In this document: piece by piece, positions 15,171 through 22,184 of the stretch | How the letters are laid out: the number at the start of each line of letters is the position of its first letter | Position numbering within the stretch: position 1 is the first letter of the stretch | Origin: CG2-30-58-95 sp964618215 | Lineage (GTDB): Bacteria > Chloroflexota > Anaerolineae > Anaerolineales > Villigracilaceae | DNA: 24,499 nt | Assembly (NCBI GenBank): GCA_964618215.1 | Contig: CAZTZE010000047.1 | Coordinates: 1-24,499 of the forward strand | Reading direction: 5' to 3' | Notes under the pieces: model-generated | The model's input: the letters and a program-made list of their open reading frames with translations, nothing else | Databases searched by the model: none | What the model was told of the DNA's origin: nothing | Translations under genes and position numbers: made by a program

Positions 15171-15872
15171 CTAGCTGCCGTATAGTATGCGCCCACAGGA
15201 AGGGCAATGCGCAATTTGGGCGGCAGAACGGGCAGCTTGCTGCTGCGCGGGTGTCAGACCTGATCCGCAAGCCGCGCAGGTGTTATCCGAAATACCCGCG
15301 ACAGCCACGCCCCCGCGCTGTTGGCGGAGTTGGTTGTAGGCCTGGATGTATTCGACGGGAATGGCGTTGGCGATTGCCTGCCTTTCCGCCTCCAACTTTT
15401 CGACCTCTCTCTGCAGGCTGGCCTGTTCCTGGCGGAGGCTTCGGTTTTGTTCGTTAAAGCGGGCCTGGGTGGCCTGAAGGTTTGCCTGCGCCGCAAGGTG
15501 AGTAGACTCGGCCTCCTCGCCGGCAAGCATGGCTTCCAGTTGGCGGTCTTCGAGTGTGGCTAGATAGCGCTTGAGCGCCGCCACTTCGTTTTGCAGTTCC
15601 TGGAGTTCTTTGGGGTTGTGGACGCTGCCGCTGTACAGACTGGCTTCTGTCTGCTCGATTTTTATCTGCTGGTCGCGAACCGCCGCCTCGCTTTGACGGA
15701 GACTCCGTTCGGCGGCCAGGTGGTTCTTTTCTGCGGCCTCGGCCTGCTCGCGCGCCATTCGCAGGGCCTCGTCGTTATCCAATATTTCCTGGATGGCCCG
15801 CAGGCGGGTTAATGTCCGGCTGGTCTGGCTGTCGGTCTGCTGGAGACGGTAGAGGCTCAGGGTTTGGTTCAT
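15171..15872 (-). CDS. coiled-coil protein with C-terminal C4 zinc ribbon (DUF164/CT398-like)
   Basis: This 233-residue protein begins with a long charged helical region (about residues 1-165, rich in Glu, Gln, Ala and Leu heptads, including the NPKELQELQNEVAALKRYL hairpin-turn motif typical of the family) and ends with a zinc ribbon. The ligands are Cys199, Cys202, Cys223 and Cys226 (CAACG and CPSCG). The family is widespread and has been linked to secretion, flagellar or nucleic-acid functions in different phyla; no firm role can be given. ATG 15872 starts the conserved MNQTLSLYRLQQTDS; the in-frame extension to 15965 overlaps the upstream hydrolase and is rejected. It is 17 nt downstream of that hydrolase, so co-transcription is likely. 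Confidence 0.85.
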   Translation of the reverse strand: MNQTLSLYRLQQTDSQTSRTLTRLRAIQEILDNDEALRMAREQAEAAEKNHLAAERSLRQSEAAVRDQQIKIEQTEASLYSGSVHNPKELQELQNEVAALKRYLATLEDRQLEAMLAGEEAESTHLAAQANLQATQARFNEQNRSLRQEQASLQREVEKLEAERQAIANAIPVEYIQAYNQLRQQRGGVAVAGISDNTCAACGSGLTPAQQQAARSAAQIAHCPSCGRILYGS

Positions 15873-15889
15873 GTCTTGATTATATTGTC

Positions 15890-17377
15890 TTATCGCGCGG
15901 TCAGGTTGAAATAATTGTAAATTGCCCTTGAAAGATCGGCATACATTTTGGAGACCTGATCCCAAACGATCTGGGTTGGATGGTAAACGTATATGGCCAG
16001 GATGTAGTTTCCACTGGGTGTGTAAACAATAGCCGCGTCGGAGACATTATGGATGACGCCGCCTGGATCGGTCACCCAACCGTGTTTGTGGGCGACAGCA
16101 GTCCCTTCGGGAACCCCGGCCTGGATCAAGACGCCGATTTTATCCTCTTTCAGATATTCGACCATTTGCTGGCATGAGAGTTGGTCAATTTGAGCGGGGA
16201 AAGCGGCCACCAGTGTCCCACCGCCGGTTTGGGCGCATTGATAGATATCTTCCAGAAGCGCTCCCATGTCGGAGGTCGTGGTTTGACTGTAAAAATCAGG
16301 ATCGGTGCTTATGTCAGTACGTTGATTGGCAGGTGTGCGGAAGACTTGCAGAACCGGCGCGCCTTCGTAGAAATAGCCCGCCAGAAAAGTATTCTCCAAG
16401 CCCAAAGCCTCCATCGTCTCCGAGACGACCAGCGGCCCGCGCACCTCGTCTATCACTCTCATCAGTGCATCCGAAGGAGGGTTCTCGGACTTCTTGATCA
16501 TGTCCAGCATCAGGTTGGCAGTCTGCGTGTCCAGCCGGCCATCGAAACGCCGGAAAGCTGCAACCATGATGGGAATTTTGATCGTGCTGGAAGCGGTGAA
16601 GGCAATATCCGGGTTGACCGGCAGGTTCTCGCCGGCCCGGTAGGCAAAGTGCAGCTCTTCTGCGCTTTGCAGATCGCGCAGGTACATGCCGACAATCCCG
16701 TCGAAACCGTTCTGGGCGATGATCCCCTGGAGGAGCAATTGCAGGTTTTGTAAGGATGGGCGGCCTGGGGCGGTGCGCAGCGGTGCAAGCAGGACGACGC
16801 GCTGACCGGGAGAACGCATGGCATTTTCGATCAGGATTACCGCGCGGCCAATGTCTATCGTCTGGCCGGGCTGGCCGGGCTGGAATTCGGTGCTGCCTGG
16901 GATGGGTTGCGCCGGAATAGGCGGCTGGTCGTAACGCGCCGCTATTTCGCCCTTTAAATAGGCGCGCAGGCGTTCTTCCGAATATGTGGCGAGCAGTGGC
17001 ACATCAGACGTCGCCGTCTTTCGATTCCACAAGTAGTCCCAGAAGCCGACCCAAAAGGATGCCCCGGTGCGTTGCATGTCAGCCGCGGCGAGCATACTTT
17101 CAAGCTCAAGGTGAAAACTAACCAGATTGGGTTCAAGTTGGATGATCGCTTCCCCATAATGGATTTCCACCGGTAAGGAATAGACCTGCAACAATCGTTG
17201 GGCGGCCGCCTGCGGGTCCAGCCCGCCGACAGGCACGCCGGCGATGACCATTTGAGGCGAATAATTGCTTCTTAGACGGCTGTATTGTACAAGCGTGATG
17301 ACCGTCAAGATAATGGCAATCGAGCTGAAGAATAAAGTTACTATGCGTAGATAAAGGGAAGAGCCGCGGTTTCTCAC
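15890..17377 (-). CDS. membrane-anchored class A beta-lactamase-like serine hydrolase
   Basis: This 495-residue protein has one N-terminal transmembrane helix (about residues 10-31, IVTLFFSSIAIILTVITLV). A region of about 170 residues follows with VAGVPVGGLDPQAAAQRL, similar to the peptidoglycan-binding-like domain of VanW/YoaR proteins. The C-terminal catalytic domain (about 220-495) has the SxxK motif S264-T-I-K267, an SxN-like motif S297-E-N299, and K431-H-G433 in place of KTG. The family includes beta-lactamases and cell-wall hydrolases; given the anchor and extra domain, a peptidoglycan role is as likely as antibiotic hydrolysis. Start: GTG 17377 with GGAGG 4 nt upstream. First gene of the - strand run. 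Confidence 0.82.
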   Translation of the reverse strand: MRNRGSSLYLRIVTLFFSSIAIILTVITLVQYSRLRSNYSPQMVIAGVPVGGLDPQAAAQRLLQVYSLPVEIHYGEAIIQLEPNLVSFHLELESMLAAADMQRTGASFWVGFWDYLWNRKTATSDVPLLATYSEERLRAYLKGEIAARYDQPPIPAQPIPGSTEFQPGQPGQTIDIGRAVILIENAMRSPGQRVVLLAPLRTAPGRPSLQNLQLLLQGIIAQNGFDGIVGMYLRDLQSAEELHFAYRAGENLPVNPDIAFTASSTIKIPIMVAAFRRFDGRLDTQTANLMLDMIKKSENPPSDALMRVIDEVRGPLVVSETMEALGLENTFLAGYFYEGAPVLQVFRTPANQRTDISTDPDFYSQTTTSDMGALLEDIYQCAQTGGGTLVAAFPAQIDQLSCQQMVEYLKEDKIGVLIQAGVPEGTAVAHKHGWVTDPGGVIHNVSDAAIVYTPSGNYILAIYVYHPTQIVWDQVSKMYADLSRAIYNYFNLTAR

Positions 17378-17413
17378 ATTGCCTCCAGCGGAATGAGGTT
17401 ATAGCTAGCCGGT

Positions 17414-17452
17414 AGTATAACACACTCAAAAAAAAAGCAATTGTGCTACAAT
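17414..17452. promoter_or_regulatory. divergent promoter region
   Basis: The 131-nt gap between two divergent genes must hold both promoters. On the - strand TATACT (17414-17419) is a good -10 box for the serine hydrolase run, with AATTGC 17 nt upstream as a weak -35. On the + strand TACAAT (17447-17452) is a -10 candidate for the proline dehydrogenase gene; no clear -35 is seen because a run of nine A (17428-17436) occupies that area. The A-tract may itself act as a bent or UP-like element. Confidence 0.4.
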
Positions 17453-17508
17453 CGGTGAAGGCCTGCACAAGCTGTGCGACCAAATATCTTGATAACGAGG
17501 TTACAACT

Positions 17509-18468
17509 ATGCTTCGTTCTTTTCTGATTTACCTTTCAAAAGCTGACTGGGCGCAGAAATTAATGACCCGCTGGAAGTTTGCCTGGAGGGCCGCTTCTCG
17601 CTTTGTGGCAGGTGAAAAGATCGAGGATGCGATCCGCGTCGTGCGCGAACTCAACGCCCGGGGGATCAATGCCACGCTCGACCATCTGGGGGAGCATACC
17701 TCGACGCCCGAAGAGGCAAAACAAGCAACACAGGATATTCTGGAAGTCATTCAGCAAATAAGTTGTTGTGAAGTACGCTCGAATGTCTCCATCAAACTGA
17801 CACAGATCGGCCTGGCGTTGGACGAGAGACTGTGTGCGGAAAACCTGGAGCGTATCCTCGAAGCCGCCAGGCAGAACAGCAACTATGTCCGCATTGACAT
17901 GGAGGACACGCCCTATACGGACAAGACCATCCGCCTCTACCGGCAGATGCGTCAGAAAGGCTATCAGAACGTCGGCATGGTCGTACAGTCGTATCTCTAC
18001 CGGACTGAGGCCGATACCCGCGCCCTGCTGGCCGAGGATACGCGCTTTCGCCTGGTCAAAGGAGCATACAAGGAGCCGACTGAACTCGCCTATCCTAAGA
18101 AAGCGGATGTGGATGCCAACTTTGACTTGCTGACCAAGATCACGATTGATGCGGCGCTTGCAGCCGGCTCACCCACCATAAGCGCGGATGGGCGCATCCC
18201 ACCTATCCCGGCGCTGGGTACGCATGACGCCAAGCGCATCCAGTTCGCCAAGAAATATGCCGAGAAGGTCGGGTTGCCCAAGAATGCCCTGGAAATCCAA
18301 ATGTTATCTGGCATCCGCCGCGATTTGCAGGAGCAATGCGCGCAGGAGGGTTACCCGGTGCGGATTTACGTTCCCTATGGAACGCATTGGTATCCTTATT
18401 TCATGCGCCGTCTGGCTGAACGGCCAGCGAATGTCTGGTTCTTTATCTCGAATTTCTTCCGGAAGTAA
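17509..18468 (+). CDS. proline dehydrogenase
   Basis: This 319-residue single-domain FAD enzyme oxidises L-proline to pyrroline-5-carboxylate and passes electrons to the quinone pool. TIM-barrel PRODH motifs: SIKLTQIGLALD (about 94-105), VRIDMEDTPYTDKTI (127-141), GMVVQSYLYRT (156-166), RLVKGAYKEP (181-190), GTHDAKRI (237-244), EIQMLSGIRRDLQ and the C-terminal RIYVPYGTHWYPYFMRRLAERPAN. ATG 17509 is preceded by AACGAGGT at a normal distance; the extension to 17443 lies in promoter sequence. No pyrroline-5-carboxylate dehydrogenase gene is nearby. A strong hairpin follows 15 nt after the stop, so this appears to be a one-gene unit. Confidence 0.92.
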   Translation: MLRSFLIYLSKADWAQKLMTRWKFAWRAASRFVAGEKIEDAIRVVRELNARGINATLDHLGEHTSTPEEAKQATQDILEVIQQISCCEVRSNVSIKLTQIGLALDERLCAENLERILEAARQNSNYVRIDMEDTPYTDKTIRLYRQMRQKGYQNVGMVVQSYLYRTEADTRALLAEDTRFRLVKGAYKEPTELAYPKKADVDANFDLLTKITIDAALAAGSPTISADGRIPPIPALGTHDAKRIQFAKKYAEKVGLPKNALEIQMLSGIRRDLQEQCAQEGYPVRIYVPYGTHWYPYFMRRLAERPANVWFFISNFFRK

Positions 18469-18482
18469 TCCCCCTCAATATT

Positions 18483-18524
18483 CAGACCTCACAGGTCTTT
18501 TGGAGACCTGTGAGGTCTGTTTTT
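18483..18524 (+). terminator. palindromic-element terminator after proline dehydrogenase
   Basis: CAGACCTCACAGGTCT (18483-18498) and AGACCTGTGAGGTCTG (18504-18519) pair perfectly over 16 bp around a 5-nt loop, followed by TTTTT. It has the structure of a Rho-independent terminator for the upstream gene. The same consensus with different, mutually compensating central bases occurs inside cofE at 9503-9536, so this terminator belongs to a dispersed repeat family. Confidence 0.85.
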
Positions 18525-18540
18525 GTGGTAAAACATAGGC

Positions 18541-19263
18541 ATGTCCGAAATCCCTCTTGCCCTGGTGACTGGCGCGGCGCAGCGTCTCGGACGCGCCTTT
18601 GCGCTCGCGCTGGCCCGTCAGGGACATGCCATCCTGCTCCACTATCACTCGTCTGTGGATGAGGCCGCCAAGACCGCCGCTGAAATCCAGTCCCTCGGCG
18701 TGCCTGCCTATCTTGTCCACGCCGACCTGACCAATAGCATTGATCTCTACTCTCTGTTCTCCACTCTCGATAAACTTCCCCATCCGCTGAAAGTACTGGT
18801 CAACTCGGCCGCGCTCATGCTGCGCGGCGATGTTCGCACTCTCTCCGCGGCTGATTTCGACTCAGCCCTCGCCTTGAACTTGCGCGCCCCGTTCCTTTGC
18901 GCGCAGGAGTCCGCGAAGCGAATGGGGTCTGGCGGATTGATCGTCAACGTGAGCGATGTCGGCGCGCAAAAGACCTGGAGCGGATTTCCCGCCTATACGG
19001 TCAGCAAAGCGGCGCTCGAGGCGCTGACCCGCCTCCAGGCGCGTTCGCTGGCGCCCAAGATCCGCGTCAATGCCATCGCCCCGGGTTTGGTCTTGCCTTC
19101 CGACCAGGTTTCAGAGGAGGAATGGCAGCGGTTGGTGGAACGTCTGCCGCTGAAACGTCCCGCCACGTTGGACGAGATCGCCTCCGCCCTCGAATTTCTG
19201 CTCAAAAACGAGTATATTACCGGGCAAACGATTATCGTGGATGGCGGTTATTCGCTCTTATAA
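18541..19263 (+). CDS. pteridine-reductase-like short-chain dehydrogenase
   Basis: This 240-residue Rossmann-fold NAD(P)H enzyme starts with TGAAQRLGRAFALALARQG (residues 10-28), where the Arg in TGxxxRxG is typical of pteridine reductases, followed by LHYHSSVDEA. The expected NNAG is NSAA (88-91). The usual catalytic Ser appears replaced by Asp139 (NVSDVG), with Tyr152 and Lys156 (AYTVSK), giving the Asp-Tyr-Lys set of PTR1/FolM-like reductases. The C-terminus TGQTIIVDGGYSLL is standard. A role in dihydropteridine or dihydrofolate reduction is inferred, not proven; an ordinary SDR is the alternative. ATG 18541 lies 17 nt after the terminator T-run with no good ribosome binding site, so a leaderless or short-leader transcript is possible. 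Confidence 0.8.
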   Translation: MSEIPLALVTGAAQRLGRAFALALARQGHAILLHYHSSVDEAAKTAAEIQSLGVPAYLVHADLTNSIDLYSLFSTLDKLPHPLKVLVNSAALMLRGDVRTLSAADFDSALALNLRAPFLCAQESAKRMGSGGLIVNVSDVGAQKTWSGFPAYTVSKAALEALTRLQARSLAPKIRVNAIAPGLVLPSDQVSEEEWQRLVERLPLKRPATLDEIASALEFLLKNEYITGQTIIVDGGYSLL

Positions 19264-19280
19264 CCCATAGGCTACCCACC

Positions 19281-19357
19281 ATAGATCACTGAAATTGACG
19301 TTTTTCGCTTTCCATTTTACGTTTTCCGCTTTACGTTTTACTCATCACTCATCACGG
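19281..19357. repeat. heptamer repeat array upstream of the DinB-family gene
   Basis: From 19281 the sequence divides into eleven heptamers: ATAGATC, ACTGAAA, TTGACGT, TTTTCGC, TTTCCAT, TTTACGT, TTTCCGC, TTTACGT, TTTACTC, ATCACTC, ATCACGG. The unit drifts gradually along the array. It fills the intergenic gap and its last unit contributes the GGAG ribosome binding site of the next gene. Confidence 0.85.
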
Positions 19358-19365
19358 AGTCCCTC

Positions 19366-19848
19366 ATGCCTGACACCCCCTTATTCCTCGCTGAACGTCT
19401 CAAAAGCGAAGGCGAAAAGACCGCCGCCTTCTTCGCCGCGCTGAATGCTGACCAGTGGCAGGCGATAGTTTATACAGAAAATGCCGAGTGGCGCGTGCGG
19501 GATGTTCTCGCGCATTTCATTTCAGCGGAAAAGTCATTCCTGGCGCTGTTCGAAAACATCCGCAATGGAGGTCCCGGCGCGCCGGAAGATTTCTCGATTG
19601 ACCGCTTCAATGTCAGCCAGGTTGCAAAGATGCAGTCTCCTTCACAGTCTGAGCTATTGGCCGAGTTCAGCAAAACACGCGCCGAGATGACTGGCTGGGT
19701 GGCTGCGCTCTCCGAGTCTGACTTGCTCAAGAGAGGTCGCCATCCGGCTCTGGGCGTAGCCTCGCTGGCTGAGATGATCAAAATGATCTACCTGCATAAT
19801 CAAATGCACTCCCGTGATTTGCGCCGCGTACTGAAAAATGACCCGTAG
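19366..19848 (+). CDS. DinB-family metal-binding protein
   Basis: This 160-residue protein has the DinB/YfiT four-helix pattern with a probable His triad: His50 in VRDVLAHFISAEK, and His144 and His148 in YLHNQMHSRDL. The family includes thiol-dependent transferases and isomerases (bacillithiol or mycothiol dependent) and many members without known function, so no reaction can be assigned. ATG 19366 has CACGGAG 8-12 nt upstream. The last 11 nt overlap the start of the next gene, which indicates co-translation with the UbiA-like membrane protein. Confidence 0.8.
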   Translation: MPDTPLFLAERLKSEGEKTAAFFAALNADQWQAIVYTENAEWRVRDVLAHFISAEKSFLALFENIRNGGPGAPEDFSIDRFNVSQVAKMQSPSQSELLAEFSKTRAEMTGWVAALSESDLLKRGRHPALGVASLAEMIKMIYLHNQMHSRDLRRVLKNDP

Positions 19849-20713
19849 CCTTCTTCGTCTCTCCCGTCCGCTGCACCTGCTCCTCGCTGCGCTGACCTAC
19901 TTGCTCGGCGCGGGTATCGCCCATTATCTTGGCATCCGCCTCAACAGCGGCGCTTTCTGGTCAGGTCTCGCCTGGGTCATCTTGATCCAGATGGCGGCCT
20001 ATCTGCTCGCCGAATACTTCCGCCGTCCGTTCGAACCGGTGAGCGAAGCGGATATCCCTGCCCAACGCCTGCGCTTGCGCACTCTCCTCCTGCAAATCTC
20101 CGCGGCTGCCCTGACACTGGTCGCCGCGTTGACGATTGTGATGCTCCGCAGCCGCTTCATCACCCCCACCTCCGCTATTTTCCTGGCGTTGATTTTTCTA
20201 TTGCTCATCGCTTTAGCTGTGCCGCCATTGCGACTGGTCAACTCGGGCTTTGGTGAATTTGCGCTCGCGATCCTATTCGCCGATTTCATCCCGGCCCTGG
20301 CTTTCTTGTTTCAGGCGGATGAGTTTCATCGTCTCCTGCCGCTGGTCAACTTTCCATTGACGCTGCTCGCCCTGGCCTATTTTCTGATTTTGGATTTTCC
20401 TTCTTTTGCCTCCGACCAGAAATATGGCCGCAGTTCCCTCCTTATCCGCTTGACCTGGCCGCGCGCCATCCCGCTCCATCACATGCTATTGCTCGCCGCT
20501 TACACGCTATTTGTCGCCGCGCCATTGTTCGGCTTTCCCTGGCGGCTGCTCTGGCCGGTCTTTCTGACCCTCCCGTTGGCCGCTTACCAGAGCTTCATGC
20601 TGCGTAATATTGGTCTGGGAGTGAAGCCAATCTGGACCATCCTGACTGCCACCGCCTTCGCCACCTTCGGCCTGACTGTCTACTTACTCACCCTCACCTT
20701 CTGGATCCGCTGA
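19838..20713 (+). CDS. UbiA-like prenyltransferase family membrane protein
   Basis: This 291-residue protein has about eight or nine hydrophobic helices and the general pattern of the UbiA/MenA prenyltransferase superfamily, starting with LLRLSRPLHLLLAALTYLLG. In active members two Asp-rich motifs bind the magnesium-diphosphate. Here the first motif position after the second helix reads AEYFRRPFEPVSEAD and lacks the usual NDxxDxxxD pattern, while the second is LDFPSFASDQKYGRSSL, with Asp residues but altered spacing. It could be a divergent enzyme or a non-catalytic relative. It overlaps the DinB gene by 11 nt and ends 18 nt before moeA; the gap contains two octamers (CTGACTCG, TTGACTCG). Confidence 0.7.
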   Translation: MTRSLLRLSRPLHLLLAALTYLLGAGIAHYLGIRLNSGAFWSGLAWVILIQMAAYLLAEYFRRPFEPVSEADIPAQRLRLRTLLLQISAAALTLVAALTIVMLRSRFITPTSAIFLALIFLLLIALAVPPLRLVNSGFGEFALAILFADFIPALAFLFQADEFHRLLPLVNFPLTLLALAYFLILDFPSFASDQKYGRSSLLIRLTWPRAIPLHHMLLLAAYTLFVAAPLFGFPWRLLWPVFLTLPLAAYQSFMLRNIGLGVKPIWTILTATAFATFGLTVYLLTLTFWIR

Positions 20714-20731
20714 CTCGTTGACTCGCTCCCC

Positions 20732-22099
20732 ATGCCTGAATTCCTCACCCTCCTCTCACCCGACGAAGCCCGTTCCCTGCTCTTCCGCCACTTGCCGGAC
20801 CTTCAGCCGGCCGCGGAAAAACTAGAAACCCATCTGGCTCTCGAGCGCGTCACTGCCGCGCCTGTGCGCTCGCCGCACCCGCTGCCCGAATTCCCGCGCA
20901 GCACGGTGGATGGCTACGCGGTCCACGCCGGGGACACCTTTGGCGCAAGCGACAGTTTGCCGGCCTATTTGAAAGTTATTGGCGAAGTACCGATGGGCGC
21001 AGAAGCGCAGTTTGCGCTCGCGCCCGGCGAGGCCGCTATTATTCACACCGGCGGGATGCTGCCGGAGGGAGCCAACGCGGTCGTCATGCTCGAAAATACG
21101 CAAAATGTTCAACGTGTGGAGCGTAAAGAACGCGGAGAGAATAATAACTCCCCCGGCACCTGCGTCCGGGGCAGGTGTGCGCTGGAAATCGAGGTTTTGC
21201 GGGCTGTGGCCGATGACGAAAATACCATCCGCGTTGGCGAGGACGTAACCGAAGGTCAGATTGTCATCCCCGCCGGGGCTCGCATCCGTCCGGCGGAAAT
21301 TGGCGGCCTGATGGCGCTCGGCATTACCCACTTGCGCGTAGCCATGAAGCCAAAGGTTGGCATCATTTCCAGCGGAGATGAAATTGTCCCACCGGAAAGA
21401 GATCCGCGTCCCGGCCAGGTGCGCGATATCAACTCTTATACGCTGGCCGCGTTGGTGACACGCGCTGGCGGCGAGCCGGTTTTATATGGCATTGTCCCGG
21501 ATACACTGGCTGTGCTCAAGACCCTTGTGGCGCGTGCGTTGGGCGGGTGCGATCTGGTGGTGATTACCGCCGGGTCTTCGGCCAGCGCCCGCGATATGAC
21601 CGCCGAGGCGATACGCTCGTTGGGCAGCCCCGCTGTGCTGGTGCATGGCGTCAACATCCGCCCCGGTAAACCGACCATTCTGGCGGTCTGCGACGGCAAA
21701 GCGGTGATCGGGCTGCCGGGCAACCCGGTCAGCGCGCTGGTGGTTGCCGGGCTGTTCGTCGTACCGCTGATCGAGCGATTGCTCGGCTTGCCCATTGACC
21801 GGCCGCGCCCGACTCTGATGGCGAAACTGACCATCAACATTCCATCCCAGGCTGGCCGCGAAGACTGGGTGGCAGTGAAACTGCACCCCTCTCCCGCTAT
21901 TGGGAGCCCCAGAGGGGTGCTTTCCCCTACGGGGACTATGCGCGAAGGGACCGGGGGTGAGGGCGAATGGCTTGCCGAACCCATTTTCGGGAAATCCAAC
22001 CTCATCTTCTCCCTGGCCGCCGCGGATGGTCTGCTGCGCATCCCGCCGGACGTCACCGGCCTCAGCGCGGGGGAGATAGCGGAAGTGGTATTGTTGTGA
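20732..22099 (+). CDS. moeA: MoeA, molybdopterin molybdotransferase
   Basis: This 455-residue enzyme inserts molybdate into adenylylated molybdopterin. Motifs: LPEFPRSTVDGYAV (residues 51-64), HTGGMLPEGANAVVMLE, GIISSGDEIV, GQVRDINSYTLAAL, ITAGSSASARDMT (family form is GGxSxGxxD), GVNIRPGKPTILA and GLPGNPVSALV. It is longer than the usual 400-410 residues because two segments are encoded by repeats: about residues 125-150 (21105-21180) and about 385-410 (21883-21960). Both are in frame and lie in loops between conserved blocks. No other molybdenum cofactor genes are in the window. The start has a poor ribosome binding site and probably depends on coupling to the upstream gene. Confidence 0.92.
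   Translation: MPEFLTLLSPDEARSLLFRHLPDLQPAAEKLETHLALERVTAAPVRSPHPLPEFPRSTVDGYAVHAGDTFGASDSLPAYLKVIGEVPMGAEAQFALAPGEAAIIHTGGMLPEGANAVVMLENTQNVQRVERKERGENNNSPGTCVRGRCALEIEVLRAVADDENTIRVGEDVTEGQIVIPAGARIRPAEIGGLMALGITHLRVAMKPKVGIISSGDEIVPPERDPRPGQVRDINSYTLAALVTRAGGEPVLYGIVPDTLAVLKTLVARALGGCDLVVITAGSSASARDMTAEAIRSLGSPAVLVHGVNIRPGKPTILAVCDGKAVIGLPGNPVSALVVAGLFVVPLIERLLGLPIDRPRPTLMAKLTINIPSQAGREDWVAVKLHPSPAIGSPRGVLSPTGTMREGTGGEGEWLAEPIFGKSNLIFSLAAADGLLRIPPDVTGLSAGEIAEVVLL
21111..21178. repeat. nonamer array plus hairpin inside moeA
   Basis: AACGTGTGG (21111-21119), AGCGTAAAG (21120-21128) and AACGCGGAG (21129-21137) are three consecutive related nonamers encoding an ERx-like repeat. Downstream, CACCTGC (21157-21163) pairs with GCAGGTG (21171-21177), while CCCCGG (21151-21156) can alternatively pair with CCGGGG (21166-21171). 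The segment is extra relative to the usual MoeA length. Confidence 0.75.
21883..21934. repeat. inverted-repeat element inside moeA
   Basis: GCACCCCTCT (21883-21892) and AGAGGGGTGC (21911-21920) pair perfectly, with an inner TCCC/GGGA stem, and a second small stem CCCC/GGGG (21924-21934) follows. G-rich sequence GGGACCGGGGGTGAGGG continues to about 21963. It encodes about 26 residues rich in Gly, Pro and Ser that are not expected in MoeA. Confidence 0.78.
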
Positions 22100-22124
22100 A
22101 ATGGTATCCGGCTGGCATTGTGGG

Positions 22125-22130
22125 TATAAT
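22125..22130 (+). promoter_or_regulatory. candidate -10 box for the toxin-antitoxin pair
   Basis: TATAAT lies 54 nt before the antitoxin start, with TGGTAT as a weak -35 at 17-nt spacing. It sits in the block GTATAATTGGCG followed by ATAGCGA, which recurs around the strong promoter candidate at 22915-22920. Confidence 0.45.
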
Positions 22131-22184
22131 TGGCGATAGCGATATGAGGCAGTCAGGATTGCCGAATATAAACAGGAGTTTGAG

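Noticed and set aside
15073..15270. N-terminal extension of the NACHT protein by 66 residues
   Set aside because: It would be encoded by the palindromic repeat 15091-15160 and would overlap the zinc-ribbon gene; ATG 15072 gives a clean membrane anchor start.
19281..19357. A CRISPR array
   Set aside because: The repeats are contiguous heptamers without spacers and there are no cas genes; the same holds for the other arrays in the window.
21141..21180. A frameshift or pseudogene in moeA
   Set aside because: The insertion keeps the frame and all catalytic and structural motifs on both sides are present.
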